Shown here: one piece after another, positions 46,746-55,006 of the stretch
How positions within the stretch are numbered: position 1 is the first letter of the stretch
Layout of the letters: each line of letters opens with the position of its first letter
Source of the DNA: Myxococcus fulvus
GTDB lineage: Bacteria > Myxococcota > Myxococcia > Myxococcales > Myxococcaceae
Direction: 5' to 3'
Assembly (NCBI RefSeq): GCF_900111765.1
Contig: NZ_FOIB01000001.1
Span: 1,302,001-1,366,000 of the forward strand
Length of the DNA: 64,000 nucleotides
Made by a program: the position numbers and the translations under genes
Notes under the pieces: model-generated
The model's input: only the letters and a program-made list of their open reading frames with translations
Database searches by the model: none
Told to the model about the DNA's origin: nothing

Positions 46746-48077
46746 ATGGGCCGGGACGACGAGGGCTTCTCGCCGGGACAGGACTCCGCCGTGGCCCGCT
46801 TCGCGCTGAGCCGCGCCAACGAGGAGCTGGTGCTGGCGGAGAGCTCGCTGCGAGGCGAGCAGCGCGTGGCGTGGGTGCGCCTGGCGCTGATGGCGCTCCT
46901 GTCGGTGAGCCAGGGCGGCCTCGCGCACGTCACCGGTGAGTCCCTGCCGCCGCATGACTTCCAGCGCGTGCTGGCCATCGTCCTGTACGCGCTGTTCTCC
47001 GTGCTCGCGTTGGTGGTGCTGCTGCGTCAGCGGCCGCACTTGAGGCACGCGCGGTGGTTGCCCGTGCCCACGACGGTGGCGGACACCAGCTTCTTCGCCT
47101 TCATGGGGTGGCATGCCTGGGCGCGCACGGGCCAGTTCGACGCGGGCATGCTGGGCGCGAGCATGGGTATGGTGCTGGTGTTCTCCGTGGCGCGCTTCTC
47201 GTGGCTGCACGTGCTGTTGTCCACGGCGCTGTCGTCCATGGGGTACGCCTTCGTCGCGGGCGTGTCCGGGCACGGCACCTGGTCCAGCACCAGCTTCGTC
47301 GTCTTCTGCTACGTGACGCTGGGCCTGCTCATCGCGAGGACGAACGCGGAGGTGGGCAGGATGTTCCTGCTGCTGCGGCGCCGCGACGGCCTGTCGCGCT
47401 TTCTCCCCAAACAGGTGGTGGAGCGGGTGATGGCGTCGGGAGACACGTCGCTGCGGCCGGTGCAGCGCGAGGTGACCATCCTCTTCAGCGACATCCGTGA
47501 CTTCACCATGCTGAGCGAGACGCTGCAGCCGCGCGAGGTGCTGGAGCTGCTCGACGAGTACTTCGGGCGGATGACGCACATCGTGATGGCGCACGGGGGC
47601 ATCGTGAACAAGTTCCTCGGGGACGGGATGCTCGCGTGTTGGGGCGTGCCGGACTCGAGCGAGGACCACGCGGAGCAGGCGATGCGCGCGGCCCTGGCCA
47701 TGCGCGAGAAGCTGGCCGAGCTCAACGTGCTGCGCCTGCGCCGGGGACTGCCGCCGTTGCGCATCGGCATCGGGCTGCACACGGGCGTGGTGGCCGCGGG
47801 CATGCTCGGGGGCGCCGAGCAGCACGAGTACACCGTCATCGGCGACGCGGTGAACCTGGCCTCGCGAGTCGAGGGGCTCACCAAGGTGCACGGCGTGGAC
47901 ATCCTGGTGAGCGAGAGCACGTGGACGCGCGGCGGCGGCGACTTCGTCGGCCTGCGCCTGGGCGAGGCCCACGTGAGGGGCCGCCGGGAAGCGGTGGTGG
48001 TCCACGCGCTCCAGGGCCACGCGCTCGACGCGGGTGTCGAGCCACCTGCTCCCGTGCGCATCGCCAGCGGCACCTGA
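46746..48077 (+). CDS. Membrane-bound class III adenylate/guanylate cyclase
   Basis: A 443-residue protein. The N-terminal part has about six hydrophobic helices (residues 35-190), then a linker and a class III catalytic domain (about 230-430). The metal-binding aspartates are Asp249 (ILFSDIRDF) and Asp293 (KFLGDGM), 44 residues apart as in active enzymes. Lys in VNKFLG fits the purine-specifying lysine, and EYTVIGDAVNLASRVE carries Asp and the conserved Asn/Arg of the transition-state site, so ATP is the likely substrate. The final part is TKVHGVDILVSEST. Start at 46746 is chosen from several in-frame ATGs by an SD-like AAGGGGAG and by the protein layout; the N-terminus is uncertain. Myxobacteria have many cAMP cyclases of this kind. 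Confidence 0.88.
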   Translation: MGRDDEGFSPGQDSAVARFALSRANEELVLAESSLRGEQRVAWVRLALMALLSVSQGGLAHVTGESLPPHDFQRVLAIVLYALFSVLALVVLLRQRPHLRHARWLPVPTTVADTSFFAFMGWHAWARTGQFDAGMLGASMGMVLVFSVARFSWLHVLLSTALSSMGYAFVAGVSGHGTWSSTSFVVFCYVTLGLLIARTNAEVGRMFLLLRRRDGLSRFLPKQVVERVMASGDTSLRPVQREVTILFSDIRDFTMLSETLQPREVLELLDEYFGRMTHIVMAHGGIVNKFLGDGMLACWGVPDSSEDHAEQAMRAALAMREKLAELNVLRLRRGLPPLRIGIGLHTGVVAAGMLGGAEQHEYTVIGDAVNLASRVEGLTKVHGVDILVSESTWTRGGGDFVGLRLGEAHVRGRREAVVVHALQGHALDAGVEPPAPVRIASGT

Positions 48078-48105
48078 GGGACGAGGGGCCCCCAGGCGCG
48101 CGGGC

Positions 48106-48621
48106 TCACACCGTCAGCGGCGCGGGCCGGGGCCCACCGGACATGACGCGCGCGTGCAGGTCGCGCTTGAGCCCCATGCCGAACAGCAACAGCGTGATGA
48201 GGTACACGGGCTCGATGAAGAACAGCTGTGGCCCACCCAGGGACAGGCCGTGGGTCTTCTTCTCGAGGACGACGTGCGCGCCCACCACGAGCGCGAAGCG
48301 CACCACCATCACGGACACGGCGACGATGGCCACGGTGGCGCCGGGCAGGTGTCCCACCGCGAGCGCGGCGCTCAGCGTGGGGAAGAGCGGCAGGCTCATC
48401 AGCAGGCCCGCCGTCCACTCCAGGCTGATGGCGTACAGCGCCACCAGGGCGACCAGCACGTGGGCGGCGGACAGCGAGAAGCCTCCCACCGAGAAGCGCA
48501 CGAGGCCCAGCGGTACCAGCAGGGCGAAGATGAACATGTAAGCGCCCACGAAGTGCACGGCGCGGCTGGGGCCGTTCTCGTGCAGGGGCATCCAGGTGCG
48601 CAGCTTGTCGGCGAAGCTCAT
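48106..48621 (-). CDS. Mpo1-like (DUF962) membrane protein, copy A
   Basis: A 171-residue membrane protein related to yeast Mpo1 (YGL010w), a 2-hydroxy fatty acid dioxygenase. HENGPSRAVHFVGAYMF near the N-terminus aligns with the metal-binding histidine segment, and VGAHVVLEKKTHGLSLGGPQLFFIEP with the second one. About four hydrophobic helices are present. It shares that layout with the next gene upstream but is clearly diverged, so the two look like an old tandem duplication. The start at 48621 lacks a good RBS. It follows copy B by 18 bp. Confidence 0.75.
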   Translation of the reverse strand: MSFADKLRTWMPLHENGPSRAVHFVGAYMFIFALLVPLGLVRFSVGGFSLSAAHVLVALVALYAISLEWTAGLLMSLPLFPTLSAALAVGHLPGATVAIVAVSVMVVRFALVVGAHVVLEKKTHGLSLGGPQLFFIEPVYLITLLLFGMGLKRDLHARVMSGGPRPAPLTV

Positions 48622-48639
48622 GGGAGTCCGGAGGGTACT

Positions 48640-49128
48640 TCAGGCGCGCGCCGGTGTGGCGCCCTGGGGCTGGGGCTTGATGACGTAGTCGCCGAAGAGC
48701 ACGGCGACGAAGAACAGCGGGCCCACCAGCGCGTGCACCAGGTTGGTGAGGAAGGAGGGGGACTTCTTCTCCCACACGGCGTGGCCCGCCAACTGGATGA
48801 GCCAGCCGAACGCGGCGATGGCGACGATGCTCCAGGTGGGCATCAGCCGGCCGAGCGGGAAGCAGGCGGCCATGAAGGCCACCACGACGAGCCCCAGCTT
48901 CACGTCCGCGCGCAGGTACCAGACCGCGGCGAGCGCCCAGGCCACCATGCCCAGCGTCAGCACACCGCCCGGCAGCACGGGCACCGTCGCCAACCTCACC
49001 CAGTCCAGCATCGCGATGATGTGCAGGACGATGACTGGAATGGCGACCTTGTGGGTCAGCCGGTTGATGGGGTGCTGGTGCGACGAGTAGTACTCGTCGA
49101 AGAGCGCGGCGATGGGGGCCTTGAGCAT
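48640..49128 (-). CDS. Mpo1-like (DUF962) membrane protein, copy B
   Basis: A 162-residue membrane protein with the classical DUF962 signature: YYSSHQHPINRLTHKVAIP at the N-terminus and LAGHAVWEKKSPSFLTNLVHALVGP in the second half. The histidines could bind iron as in Mpo1, which shortens 2-hydroxy fatty acids by alpha-oxidation. Myxobacteria contain 2-hydroxy fatty acids, so this role is plausible but not shown. GGAGG lies 5 nt before the ATG. It is the first gene of a two-gene unit with copy A. Confidence 0.85.
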   Translation of the reverse strand: MLKAPIAALFDEYYSSHQHPINRLTHKVAIPVIVLHIIAMLDWVRLATVPVLPGGVLTLGMVAWALAAVWYLRADVKLGLVVVAFMAACFPLGRLMPTWSIVAIAAFGWLIQLAGHAVWEKKSPSFLTNLVHALVGPLFFVAVLFGDYVIKPQPQGATPARA

Positions 49129-49256
49129 GGCGTCCTCCGGACGGCGGAGCAGGGGACCTTCCAAACTAGGAGAGTCCCCGGCGCGTGTCCCTGGCGGCTC
49201 ACGCCAATCTCCTGGCACGGGACGCCACGGGTCGGCTGGCCCGCACGCCCGGTGTC

Positions 49257-50306
49257 TCAGCCCCGCTCCGCGCCCTCGCGCCAGACGCGCGGCGTCATCC
49301 CCGTCCACCGCTTGAAGGCGCGGTCGAAGGTGCTCAGCTCGGAGTAGCCCAACAGGAAGGCGACCTGGCTGACGCCCAGATTCACATCGCGCAGGTACTG
49401 GTACGCCAGCTCACGGCGCACCGTGTCGACCTCGTCCTGGAAGGAGGTGCCGTGCTCGGTGAGGCGGCGCTGCAGGGTGCGCAGGCTCAGGTGGAGCCCC
49501 TTGGCCACGTCGGCGGCCTGGGGCGCGCCGTCGCGGAGGGCCGCGCGGATGGTGTCGCGCACGGCCTGGACGAAGCCGGGCGCGTCCGGTGCGGGCGAGG
49601 GCACGGCGGCGCTCGCGGCGCGCTCCAACACGGAGAGCAGGGCGGGGTCCGCGCCGAGCACGCGGAGGTCCAACGTCGCAGCGTCCAGCGTGAGCGCGTT
49701 GCGGCCGCGGTTGAACGTGGGCGCGACGCCGAAGTGGTCGACGAGCGGCGCGATGTCCGTCGGGGCGGGGTGCGCGAAGGCGATGGCGCGAGGCGACCAC
49801 GGGCGCTCGGTGAGCTGCCGGCCGACGTGGGTGAAGAGCGCGAGCCCGTACTCGCTGGCGTGACGGCCGTACGCGAGCGGGGCGCCCTCGATGCCATAGG
49901 CGAAGGTGCCGCCGCCATCGGCGTCGTCGGTGAAGGACGCGCTCCAGGCGGGCTCCAGGAGGGCCATGTAGCGAGCCAGCGCACGGAAGGTGTCGCGCAG
50001 CGTGGGCGAGGCCCGGGCGATGTACTCGACGAGGCCGTAGTTGCCTCGGGGGACGCGCTGGGCCACGTGCAGGCCGAGGAAGGCGTCCTGGGAGAGCAGC
50101 TCGGCGGCGTCGAGGAAGGCGTGCAGGGTGGTCAGCGGGAGGCTGACCTCGGGGAGCGAGCCCGCGTCGAGCGGCAGGCCGAAGCGCTCCACCAGGGGCG
50201 TGGGGTCCAGGCCCGTGGCGCGCAGGTACGCGAGCAGCGGACCCACGAGCTGCGAGCGGACCTCCGTGGGAGGTCTCGGGAGGGACTGGGAGGCAGGGGG
50301 CTCCAC
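49257..50306 (-). CDS. AraC-family transcriptional regulator (Arabinose_bd-type N-terminus)
   Basis: A 349-residue regulator. Residues about 20-215 match the ligand-binding domain of the ArgR/OruR-type (arabinose-binding) AraC group (LVGPLLAYLRATGLD, LHVAQRVPRGNYGLVEYIARASPTL). The C-terminal 100 residues hold two helix-turn-helices (VAKGLHLSLRTLQRRLTEHG and VSQVAFLLGYSELSTFDRAFKRWTGMTP). The inducer is unknown. The GTG start has no strong RBS. It sits between DUF962 and DUF1993 genes, all on the minus strand. Confidence 0.92.
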   Translation of the reverse strand: MEPPASQSLPRPPTEVRSQLVGPLLAYLRATGLDPTPLVERFGLPLDAGSLPEVSLPLTTLHAFLDAAELLSQDAFLGLHVAQRVPRGNYGLVEYIARASPTLRDTFRALARYMALLEPAWSASFTDDADGGGTFAYGIEGAPLAYGRHASEYGLALFTHVGRQLTERPWSPRAIAFAHPAPTDIAPLVDHFGVAPTFNRGRNALTLDAATLDLRVLGADPALLSVLERAASAAVPSPAPDAPGFVQAVRDTIRAALRDGAPQAADVAKGLHLSLRTLQRRLTEHGTSFQDEVDTVRRELAYQYLRDVNLGVSQVAFLLGYSELSTFDRAFKRWTGMTPRVWREGAERG

Positions 50307-50362
50307 GCGCCGGGGACGCTAGCCTGTCCGGCGCGTCGAGCCCAAGAGGCGTTCAGCGAGAC

Positions 50363-50869
50363 TCAGAGGGGGCCAATGAAGTCCTTCTTGCCGATGGGCA
50401 CGCCCAGGTGGCGGAGGATTCCGTAGGCCGTGGTGATGTGGAAGTAGAAGTTGGGCAGGCCGAAGGTGAGCAGGTACTCGTCGCCCTTGAAGTCGCGCTT
50501 GAGGGTGCCGGCGGTGAGCGTGACGGTGCGGTTCTCGCTGCCCGCGAAGCTCTTGGCGGGGACGGACTTCAGGTACGTGATGGTCTTGTCGATGCGCTGG
50601 CGCAGCTCGTCGAACGTGCTCTCGGTGTCGGGCATGCGCGGGGCGGGCTCGCCGCTGAGCCGCTCGGCGGTGGCCTTCGAGGTGTCGCTGGCGCGCTGGA
50701 CCTGCTGCACCAGGTTGAACATGTCCGACGCGAGGCGCGCCTCGAGCACCTGCTTCGGGTCCAGGCCCTTCTCCTGGGCGTACTTCTCGCCCTGGGTGAC
50801 CAGGGTGGAGAGCACCTCGAGGGAGCGGATGAAGACAGGGATGGTGGCCTCGTACATCGACAGGGACAT
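50363..50869 (-). CDS. DUF1993 family protein
   Basis: A 168-residue helical protein of the DUF1993 family (DinB-like four-helix bundle). Signatures seen are MYEATIPVFIRSLEVL, ASDMFNLVQQVQRASDTSK, FAGSENRTVTL and LPNFYFHITTAYGILRHLGVPIGKKDF. Function is unknown; the final histidine cluster could bind a metal as in DinB folds. GGAG lies a few nt before the ATG. It is divergent from the YdjM-like gene. Confidence 0.87.
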   Translation of the reverse strand: MSLSMYEATIPVFIRSLEVLSTLVTQGEKYAQEKGLDPKQVLEARLASDMFNLVQQVQRASDTSKATAERLSGEPAPRMPDTESTFDELRQRIDKTITYLKSVPAKSFAGSENRTVTLTAGTLKRDFKGDEYLLTFGLPNFYFHITTAYGILRHLGVPIGKKDFIGPL

Positions 50870-50992
50870 GGAGTGCTCCACAAGAAGGGGTGCGCGGGGC
50901 GAGTGTCTAATCCGCCGGTGCCCGCCGTGCCGGGGGAATTCGGCTGACGCGAGGTGTCGAGGTCCGCATGGGGTGAAGTAGCCTCGGGCGGA

Positions 50993-52126
50993 ATGGACAA
51001 CCTCGCGCACTCACTCGTCGGGGCCTGGATGGCGGAGGCGGGGCTCAAGCGCTACACGCCCTTGGCCACCGCGACGCTCGTCATCGGCGCCAACCTCCCG
51101 GATGTGGACGCGGTGGTGACGTTCGCGGGCTCGGATGCCTCGCTGTACTGGCGACGAGGGTGGACGCACGGCGTGTTGATGCTGGCCATCTGGCCGTTCG
51201 TGCTCACGGGCTTGATGCTGGCGTGGGACCGCTTCGTGCGCAGGCGTCGACACCCGGAGCTGGAGCCGGCGCGAGCAGGGCCGTTGCTCGTGTTGTCGGC
51301 GCTGTCGATATTGAGTCATCCCGCGTTGGATTGGCTCAACACGTATGGCGTGCGGTTGTTGATGCCGTTCGACGGGGCGTGGTTCTACGGGGACACGCTG
51401 TTCATCGTCGACCCGTGGGTGTGGTTGCTCGCGGGGGCGGCGGTCATCATGGCGGATGCGCGCACGCGTAGGTCCGCGGCGGGGTGGATGGTGTTGGGCA
51501 TCGCGAGCACGGCGCTCGTGACGGTGCCCGACTTCGTGCCGTGGCCCGCGAAGGTGCTGTGGGTGGTGGGCGTGGTGGCGATCGTGTGGCTGCGATTGAA
51601 GGGGACGCAGGTGGTGTCCACGCAGCGCGTGGCCACGGTGTGTGGGGTGGGGCTGGTGCTGTACCTGGGGGCCATCTTGTTGGGCTCGCAGGTGGCGGCG
51701 CCGCGCGCGAAGGCGTGGCTGGAGGGGCAGGGGCAGTCGGTGGAGCGCGTCATCGCGGGGCCGGTGCCGGCGAATCCCTTCGTGCGAGACCTCATCGCGG
51801 TGGGGAAGGACCGCTACCACTTCGTGACGGCGGACTTCCTGAAGGGTGGAGACGAGCACCTGCGCATGAATGGCTCGAGCCTGCCGCGCGAGTCGAATCC
51901 CGGCCCGGTCATCAAGGCCGCGCTCGCGGCGCCGCATCTGCGCGGGCTGTCGAACTGGCTGCGGCTGCCCACGTATCGGGTGAGCGAGACGGCGCAGGGC
52001 TGGCGCGTCACCATCGATGACGTGCGCTACTCGCGGATGCAGAGTGGCGGGCTCGGGTCCGCGGTGGTCGAGCTGGACAAGGAGCTGAAGCTGGTTCGCG
52101 CTCCTCCGAACAACGGAGCGCATTGA
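50993..52126 (+). CDS. YdjM-like membrane-bound metal-dependent hydrolase
   Basis: A 377-residue inner-membrane protein of the PF04307 group. The N-terminus has the conserved NLAHSLVGAWMAEAGLKR, GANLPDVDAV, RRGWTHGVL and HPALDWLNTYGVRLL segments, whose His and Asp residues are the proposed metal site. About six hydrophobic helices lie between residues 20 and 225. A soluble C-terminal part follows (about 240-377). The substrate is not known. It ends 82 bp from the stop of convergent prmA, with a strong hairpin between. Confidence 0.85.
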   Translation: MDNLAHSLVGAWMAEAGLKRYTPLATATLVIGANLPDVDAVVTFAGSDASLYWRRGWTHGVLMLAIWPFVLTGLMLAWDRFVRRRRHPELEPARAGPLLVLSALSILSHPALDWLNTYGVRLLMPFDGAWFYGDTLFIVDPWVWLLAGAAVIMADARTRRSAAGWMVLGIASTALVTVPDFVPWPAKVLWVVGVVAIVWLRLKGTQVVSTQRVATVCGVGLVLYLGAILLGSQVAAPRAKAWLEGQGQSVERVIAGPVPANPFVRDLIAVGKDRYHFVTADFLKGGDEHLRMNGSSLPRESNPGPVIKAALAAPHLRGLSNWLRLPTYRVSETAQGWRVTIDDVRYSRMQSGGLGSAVVELDKELKLVRAPPNNGAH

Positions 52127-52150
52127 CGCGGGCCGAGGCGCTCGAACATG

Positions 52151-52208
52151 GGCGTCCGAGGGCTCACGAGGATGTGGTCCTCGATAGAGCCCCCGGACAG
52201 CGGACGCC
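52151..52208. terminator. Long imperfect hairpin between convergent genes
   Basis: Three stems stack: GGCGTCCG (52151-52158) with CGGACGCC (52201-52208), GGGCTC (52160-52165) with GAGCCC (52187-52192), and CGAGGA (52167-52172) with TCCTCG (52178-52183), with a TGTGG loop. It abuts the prmA stop. A bidirectional terminator is likely; no U-tract follows. Confidence 0.6.
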
Positions 52209-53075
52209 TCAACGCTTCAAGTCGATGCGCACCCACTCGCCCTGGGTGGCGCCGGGGAGCACGGTGAAGCCGAGGTTGCGGTAGGCGGCCTCGACGTCGG
52301 CGCGCTGGTGGGAGAGCACACCCGCGAGCACCAGCCGGTCCTTGGCCTTGGGCGCGATGAGCGGCGCCAGCTCGATGAGCGTGTTGGCGAGGATGTTGGC
52401 GAGCACCAGGTCGAAGGTGCCCTCGACGGCGGTCAGCTCCTTGCCGGACACGTCGATGTCCGGGGTGCCGTTGTCGGTGAGGTTCTCCTGGGCGAGCTCC
52501 ACGGAGGTGGGGTCGTTGTCGGTGGCGACGACGCGGCCCGCGCCCAGCTTCTTCGCGGCGATGGCGAGCACGCCGGTGCCGGTGCCCACGTCCAGGACGC
52601 TCGCGCCCGGGTGGTCCGTCATGTACGCGTCCACGGCGGCGAGGCACAGGGACGTCGTGGGGTGGTCACCGGTGCCGAAGGCCATCTTGGGCTCGATGAC
52701 CAGGCGCACCGCGTCCGCGGGGGCGTTGGCCACGTCCCAGGGCGGGCCCACCCAGAGGCGGCCGACGTGGACGGACTTGATGAGGGACTTCCACTCGTTG
52801 CTCCAGTCCTGCTGGGGCTGCTCGTCCAGGGCGAGGCGGGCGTCGGGGAAGGACTCGGCGACGCTGTCGCGCGCGGACTCGGCGGTGGGGCGGTCCTCGA
52901 AGTAGCCGATGACGATGGACTCGCCCGCGTTGGGGGCCTTCACGCCGGGCATGGTGGGGGTTTCGCGGTCTCGTACCTCGAGGCCGAGCGCACCGGACTC
53001 GTGGAGGAGGTCCTGTACGGCCTCGGACGCTTCTTCGGGCAACTCCACGGTGAGTGACAGATAGGTCTGGGACAT
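52209..53075 (-). CDS. prmA: Ribosomal protein L11 methyltransferase
   Basis: A 288-residue enzyme that trimethylates lysines of ribosomal protein L11 in the cytoplasm. The N-terminal substrate-binding part (LSLTVELPEEASEAVQDLLHESGALGLEV) is followed by LVIEPKMAFGTGDHPTTSLCL. SAM motif I is SVLDVGTGTGVLAIAAKKLGA, and DLVLANILANTLIEL carries the catalytic NI(L)A-type loop. The length fits PrmA (about 290). The ATG at 53075 is followed directly by the conserved start; a weak AAGGG lies before it. Confidence 0.95.
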   Translation of the reverse strand: MSQTYLSLTVELPEEASEAVQDLLHESGALGLEVRDRETPTMPGVKAPNAGESIVIGYFEDRPTAESARDSVAESFPDARLALDEQPQQDWSNEWKSLIKSVHVGRLWVGPPWDVANAPADAVRLVIEPKMAFGTGDHPTTSLCLAAVDAYMTDHPGASVLDVGTGTGVLAIAAKKLGAGRVVATDNDPTSVELAQENLTDNGTPDIDVSGKELTAVEGTFDLVLANILANTLIELAPLIAPKAKDRLVLAGVLSHQRADVEAAYRNLGFTVLPGATQGEWVRIDLKR

Positions 53076-53115
53076 GGGGGCCCTTTTACCGCGCCGTGCG
53101 TAGCGTGGGAGCGCC

Positions 53116-53478
53116 GTGAGATACCAGTTCATCTTGTGGCCCCTGGCCTGGCTGTGTGCCTGCTCCGGCCCGGAAGCGCCCGACGCGGCGGTCTGTCGGG
53201 ATGTGGTGACCCGCCTCTGCCAGACGTCGGCCTGCCCCGGAGTCGCCGAGCAGCTCGACCTGGACGCCTCCTGCGAGACGACCCTGCTGGAGCGGACGGG
53301 GTGTGGCGCGGAGGGCTTCGCCTTCGTGTCGCCTGCTCGCGAGCGGGTGCTCGACTGCCGGGAGCCGCTCATCCGGGGGGGGACGACGACGGAGCGGGCG
53401 CCGAGCTGCGAGGACACGACGCGGTTCCTGGTGGAGTGCCCGGACGTGGCGACGTTCTTCCGGGGGGAGCAGCCATGA
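53116..53478 (+). CDS. Cys-rich lipoprotein, first gene of a pair
   Basis: A 120-residue predicted lipoprotein with lipobox LCAC (Cys16) and about nine further cysteines that could form disulfides. No family is recognised. GTG at 53116 has GGGAG 5 nt before it. Its stop overlaps the next start by 4 bp (ATGA), so both are made together. It is divergent from prmA with only 40 bp between, so promoters must overlap the 5' ends. Confidence 0.7.
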   Translation: MRYQFILWPLAWLCACSGPEAPDAAVCRDVVTRLCQTSACPGVAEQLDLDASCETTLLERTGCGAEGFAFVSPARERVLDCREPLIRGGTTTERAPSCEDTTRFLVECPDVATFFRGEQP

Positions 53479-54443
53479 AGCGGTGGGTGGCGTCGGTGTT
53501 GATGTTGGCGGTGGGGTGCACGCCGCTGGACGTGGAGCGGCGCACCGAGCGGGGGCCTGTGCTGCGCACGTATGTCCAGGAGTCGCAGCTCGGGGAGCGG
53601 ATGCCCTTCGCGAGCGCGGAGGTGGACTGGCCCCGGCTCTCGCTGCGGTTCTCCACGGCGGACATCTGCCGGACGGAGCAGCACGTCGAGTACACGGAGA
53701 ACCTCATCAGCACGCACTCGTCACCGGGGGCGGCGGGGGCGGTGAGCTCGGGAGGGGTGCTCACGGGCATCGGTGGCTTCCTGGTGCTCGGGAGGACGTT
53801 GTTCTCGAACACGCCGGACCGGGACGGCATCGACCGGGATGGGCACTACGGGCCGTCGAGTCGCAAGGTGGCGACGACGTGGGGCGTGGTGTTGCTGTCG
53901 GTGGGCGTGCCGGCGCTGGTCGCGGGGCTCATTCAGCTTCACAGGGGAGGGGAGACGAAGGAGACGCGCAAGGCAGATGAGATGGTGGCGCTGCGCGAGG
54001 TGCCCTGTCAGCCCGAGCCGGCGGACGGAGTGGTGGAGCTGACCGGGGGCAAGGGTGAGCCGCCCGCGCCGCGTTCCACGGAGAATGGCGTGTTGGTTTT
54101 GGATGCGGAGGTGGTACGGGCGTCGAGCTTCAAGGGACTGAAGCTGGATGGGGCGCCGGTGTTGTTGGAGGAGGACGACCGCGCGCGGATGGAGCTGTTC
54201 CGCACGTGTGCTGTGTTGCTGTCGGCGCCGGTGGATGTGGAGGCGCTCGCGGTGGAGGCGAAGCAGCAGCCGGAGAAGCTGCGCAGGAAGCGCGAGCTCG
54301 TCCGGGCGTGCAACACGTTGCCTGGAGCGCCCACGGGGCCACTGCTCGACGCCCTCGACTCAGCCTTGTCGATGGGCATCCGTGAAGTGCCGGAGGCGGA
54401 GCCACCGCCGCCGTCACCCGCGCTCCCTGGCACGGAACTCTGA
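53475..54443 (+). CDS. Lipoprotein with two membrane segments, second gene of a pair
   Basis: A 322-residue predicted lipoprotein: signal peptide with lipobox AVGC (Cys15), a soluble part, two hydrophobic segments (about 90-112 and 137-158) around a charged DRDGIDRDGHYG loop, and a soluble C-terminal region. That combination is unusual for a lipoprotein and may mean it is an inner-membrane protein whose first segment is uncleaved. GGGAG lies upstream within the previous gene. It starts at an ATGA overlap. The family is unknown. Its stop lies 6 bp from that of a convergent gene. Confidence 0.66.
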   Translation: MKRWVASVLMLAVGCTPLDVERRTERGPVLRTYVQESQLGERMPFASAEVDWPRLSLRFSTADICRTEQHVEYTENLISTHSSPGAAGAVSSGGVLTGIGGFLVLGRTLFSNTPDRDGIDRDGHYGPSSRKVATTWGVVLLSVGVPALVAGLIQLHRGGETKETRKADEMVALREVPCQPEPADGVVELTGGKGEPPAPRSTENGVLVLDAEVVRASSFKGLKLDGAPVLLEEDDRARMELFRTCAVLLSAPVDVEALAVEAKQQPEKLRRKRELVRACNTLPGAPTGPLLDALDSALSMGIREVPEAEPPPPSPALPGTEL

Positions 54444-54449
54444 CACGAC

Positions 54450-54905
54450 TCAACCCGCTCGGAGATTCCCCAAGGTCTTGAGCACATTCCAGAGGCCGAT
54501 GAACGGCGGTCCTGCCTCGAGTTCGATCGCCACGAGCTCACCGCTGACACACACGAGGGTCAGCCGGTTCAGCGCCAACTTCCCTCGCGGGTGCGAACCG
54601 AGCATCGCGCTCGCGTAGCCTGCATCAACCGTGGTGTCGGCGATTTCCGTCCAGCGCAGGCTGCGCGTCTGTTCGCCCCTGCAGATGACGACCTTGTCCG
54701 TCGTAATCAGCGTCCATCGCGCCTCGTCTTCGAAGTGCGCCAGGACCGGGAGTTCGTCCAGGGCAATGGGGACGTGCTCCAGCATTTGCACGCGTGATGC
54801 GTCTGGGAGTCGCTCGAATGCGCGAGTCCACTGACCCTCGCCTCCAGTGCGCTCGAAGATACGCAAGAGACGATCGACCTTTCCCTGTGGACTCAGGCTC
54901 GTCAT
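54450..54905 (-). CDS. Hypothetical protein with PH-like segment
   Basis: A 151-residue cytoplasmic protein without signal peptide. The segment WTLITTDKVVICRGEQTRSLRWTEIADTTVD followed by GKLALNRLTLVCVSGELVAIEL recalls bacterial PH-like domains, but the match is loose. The ATG at 54905 with a GGAGG about 10 nt upstream is preferred to a GTG 21 nt before it. It is divergent from the methyltransferase gene. Confidence 0.62.
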   Translation of the reverse strand: MTSLSPQGKVDRLLRIFERTGGEGQWTRAFERLPDASRVQMLEHVPIALDELPVLAHFEDEARWTLITTDKVVICRGEQTRSLRWTEIADTTVDAGYASAMLGSHPRGKLALNRLTLVCVSGELVAIELEAGPPFIGLWNVLKTLGNLRAG

Positions 54906-55006
54906 GGCTCCACGCCCTCCACGCACTCGACTTGCCCCACGTCTGACATTCTTTGACTCCCGTCCGCGTCCCTGCTCGCATCACCCCTTCCACCGGGGGC
55001 GCACGC

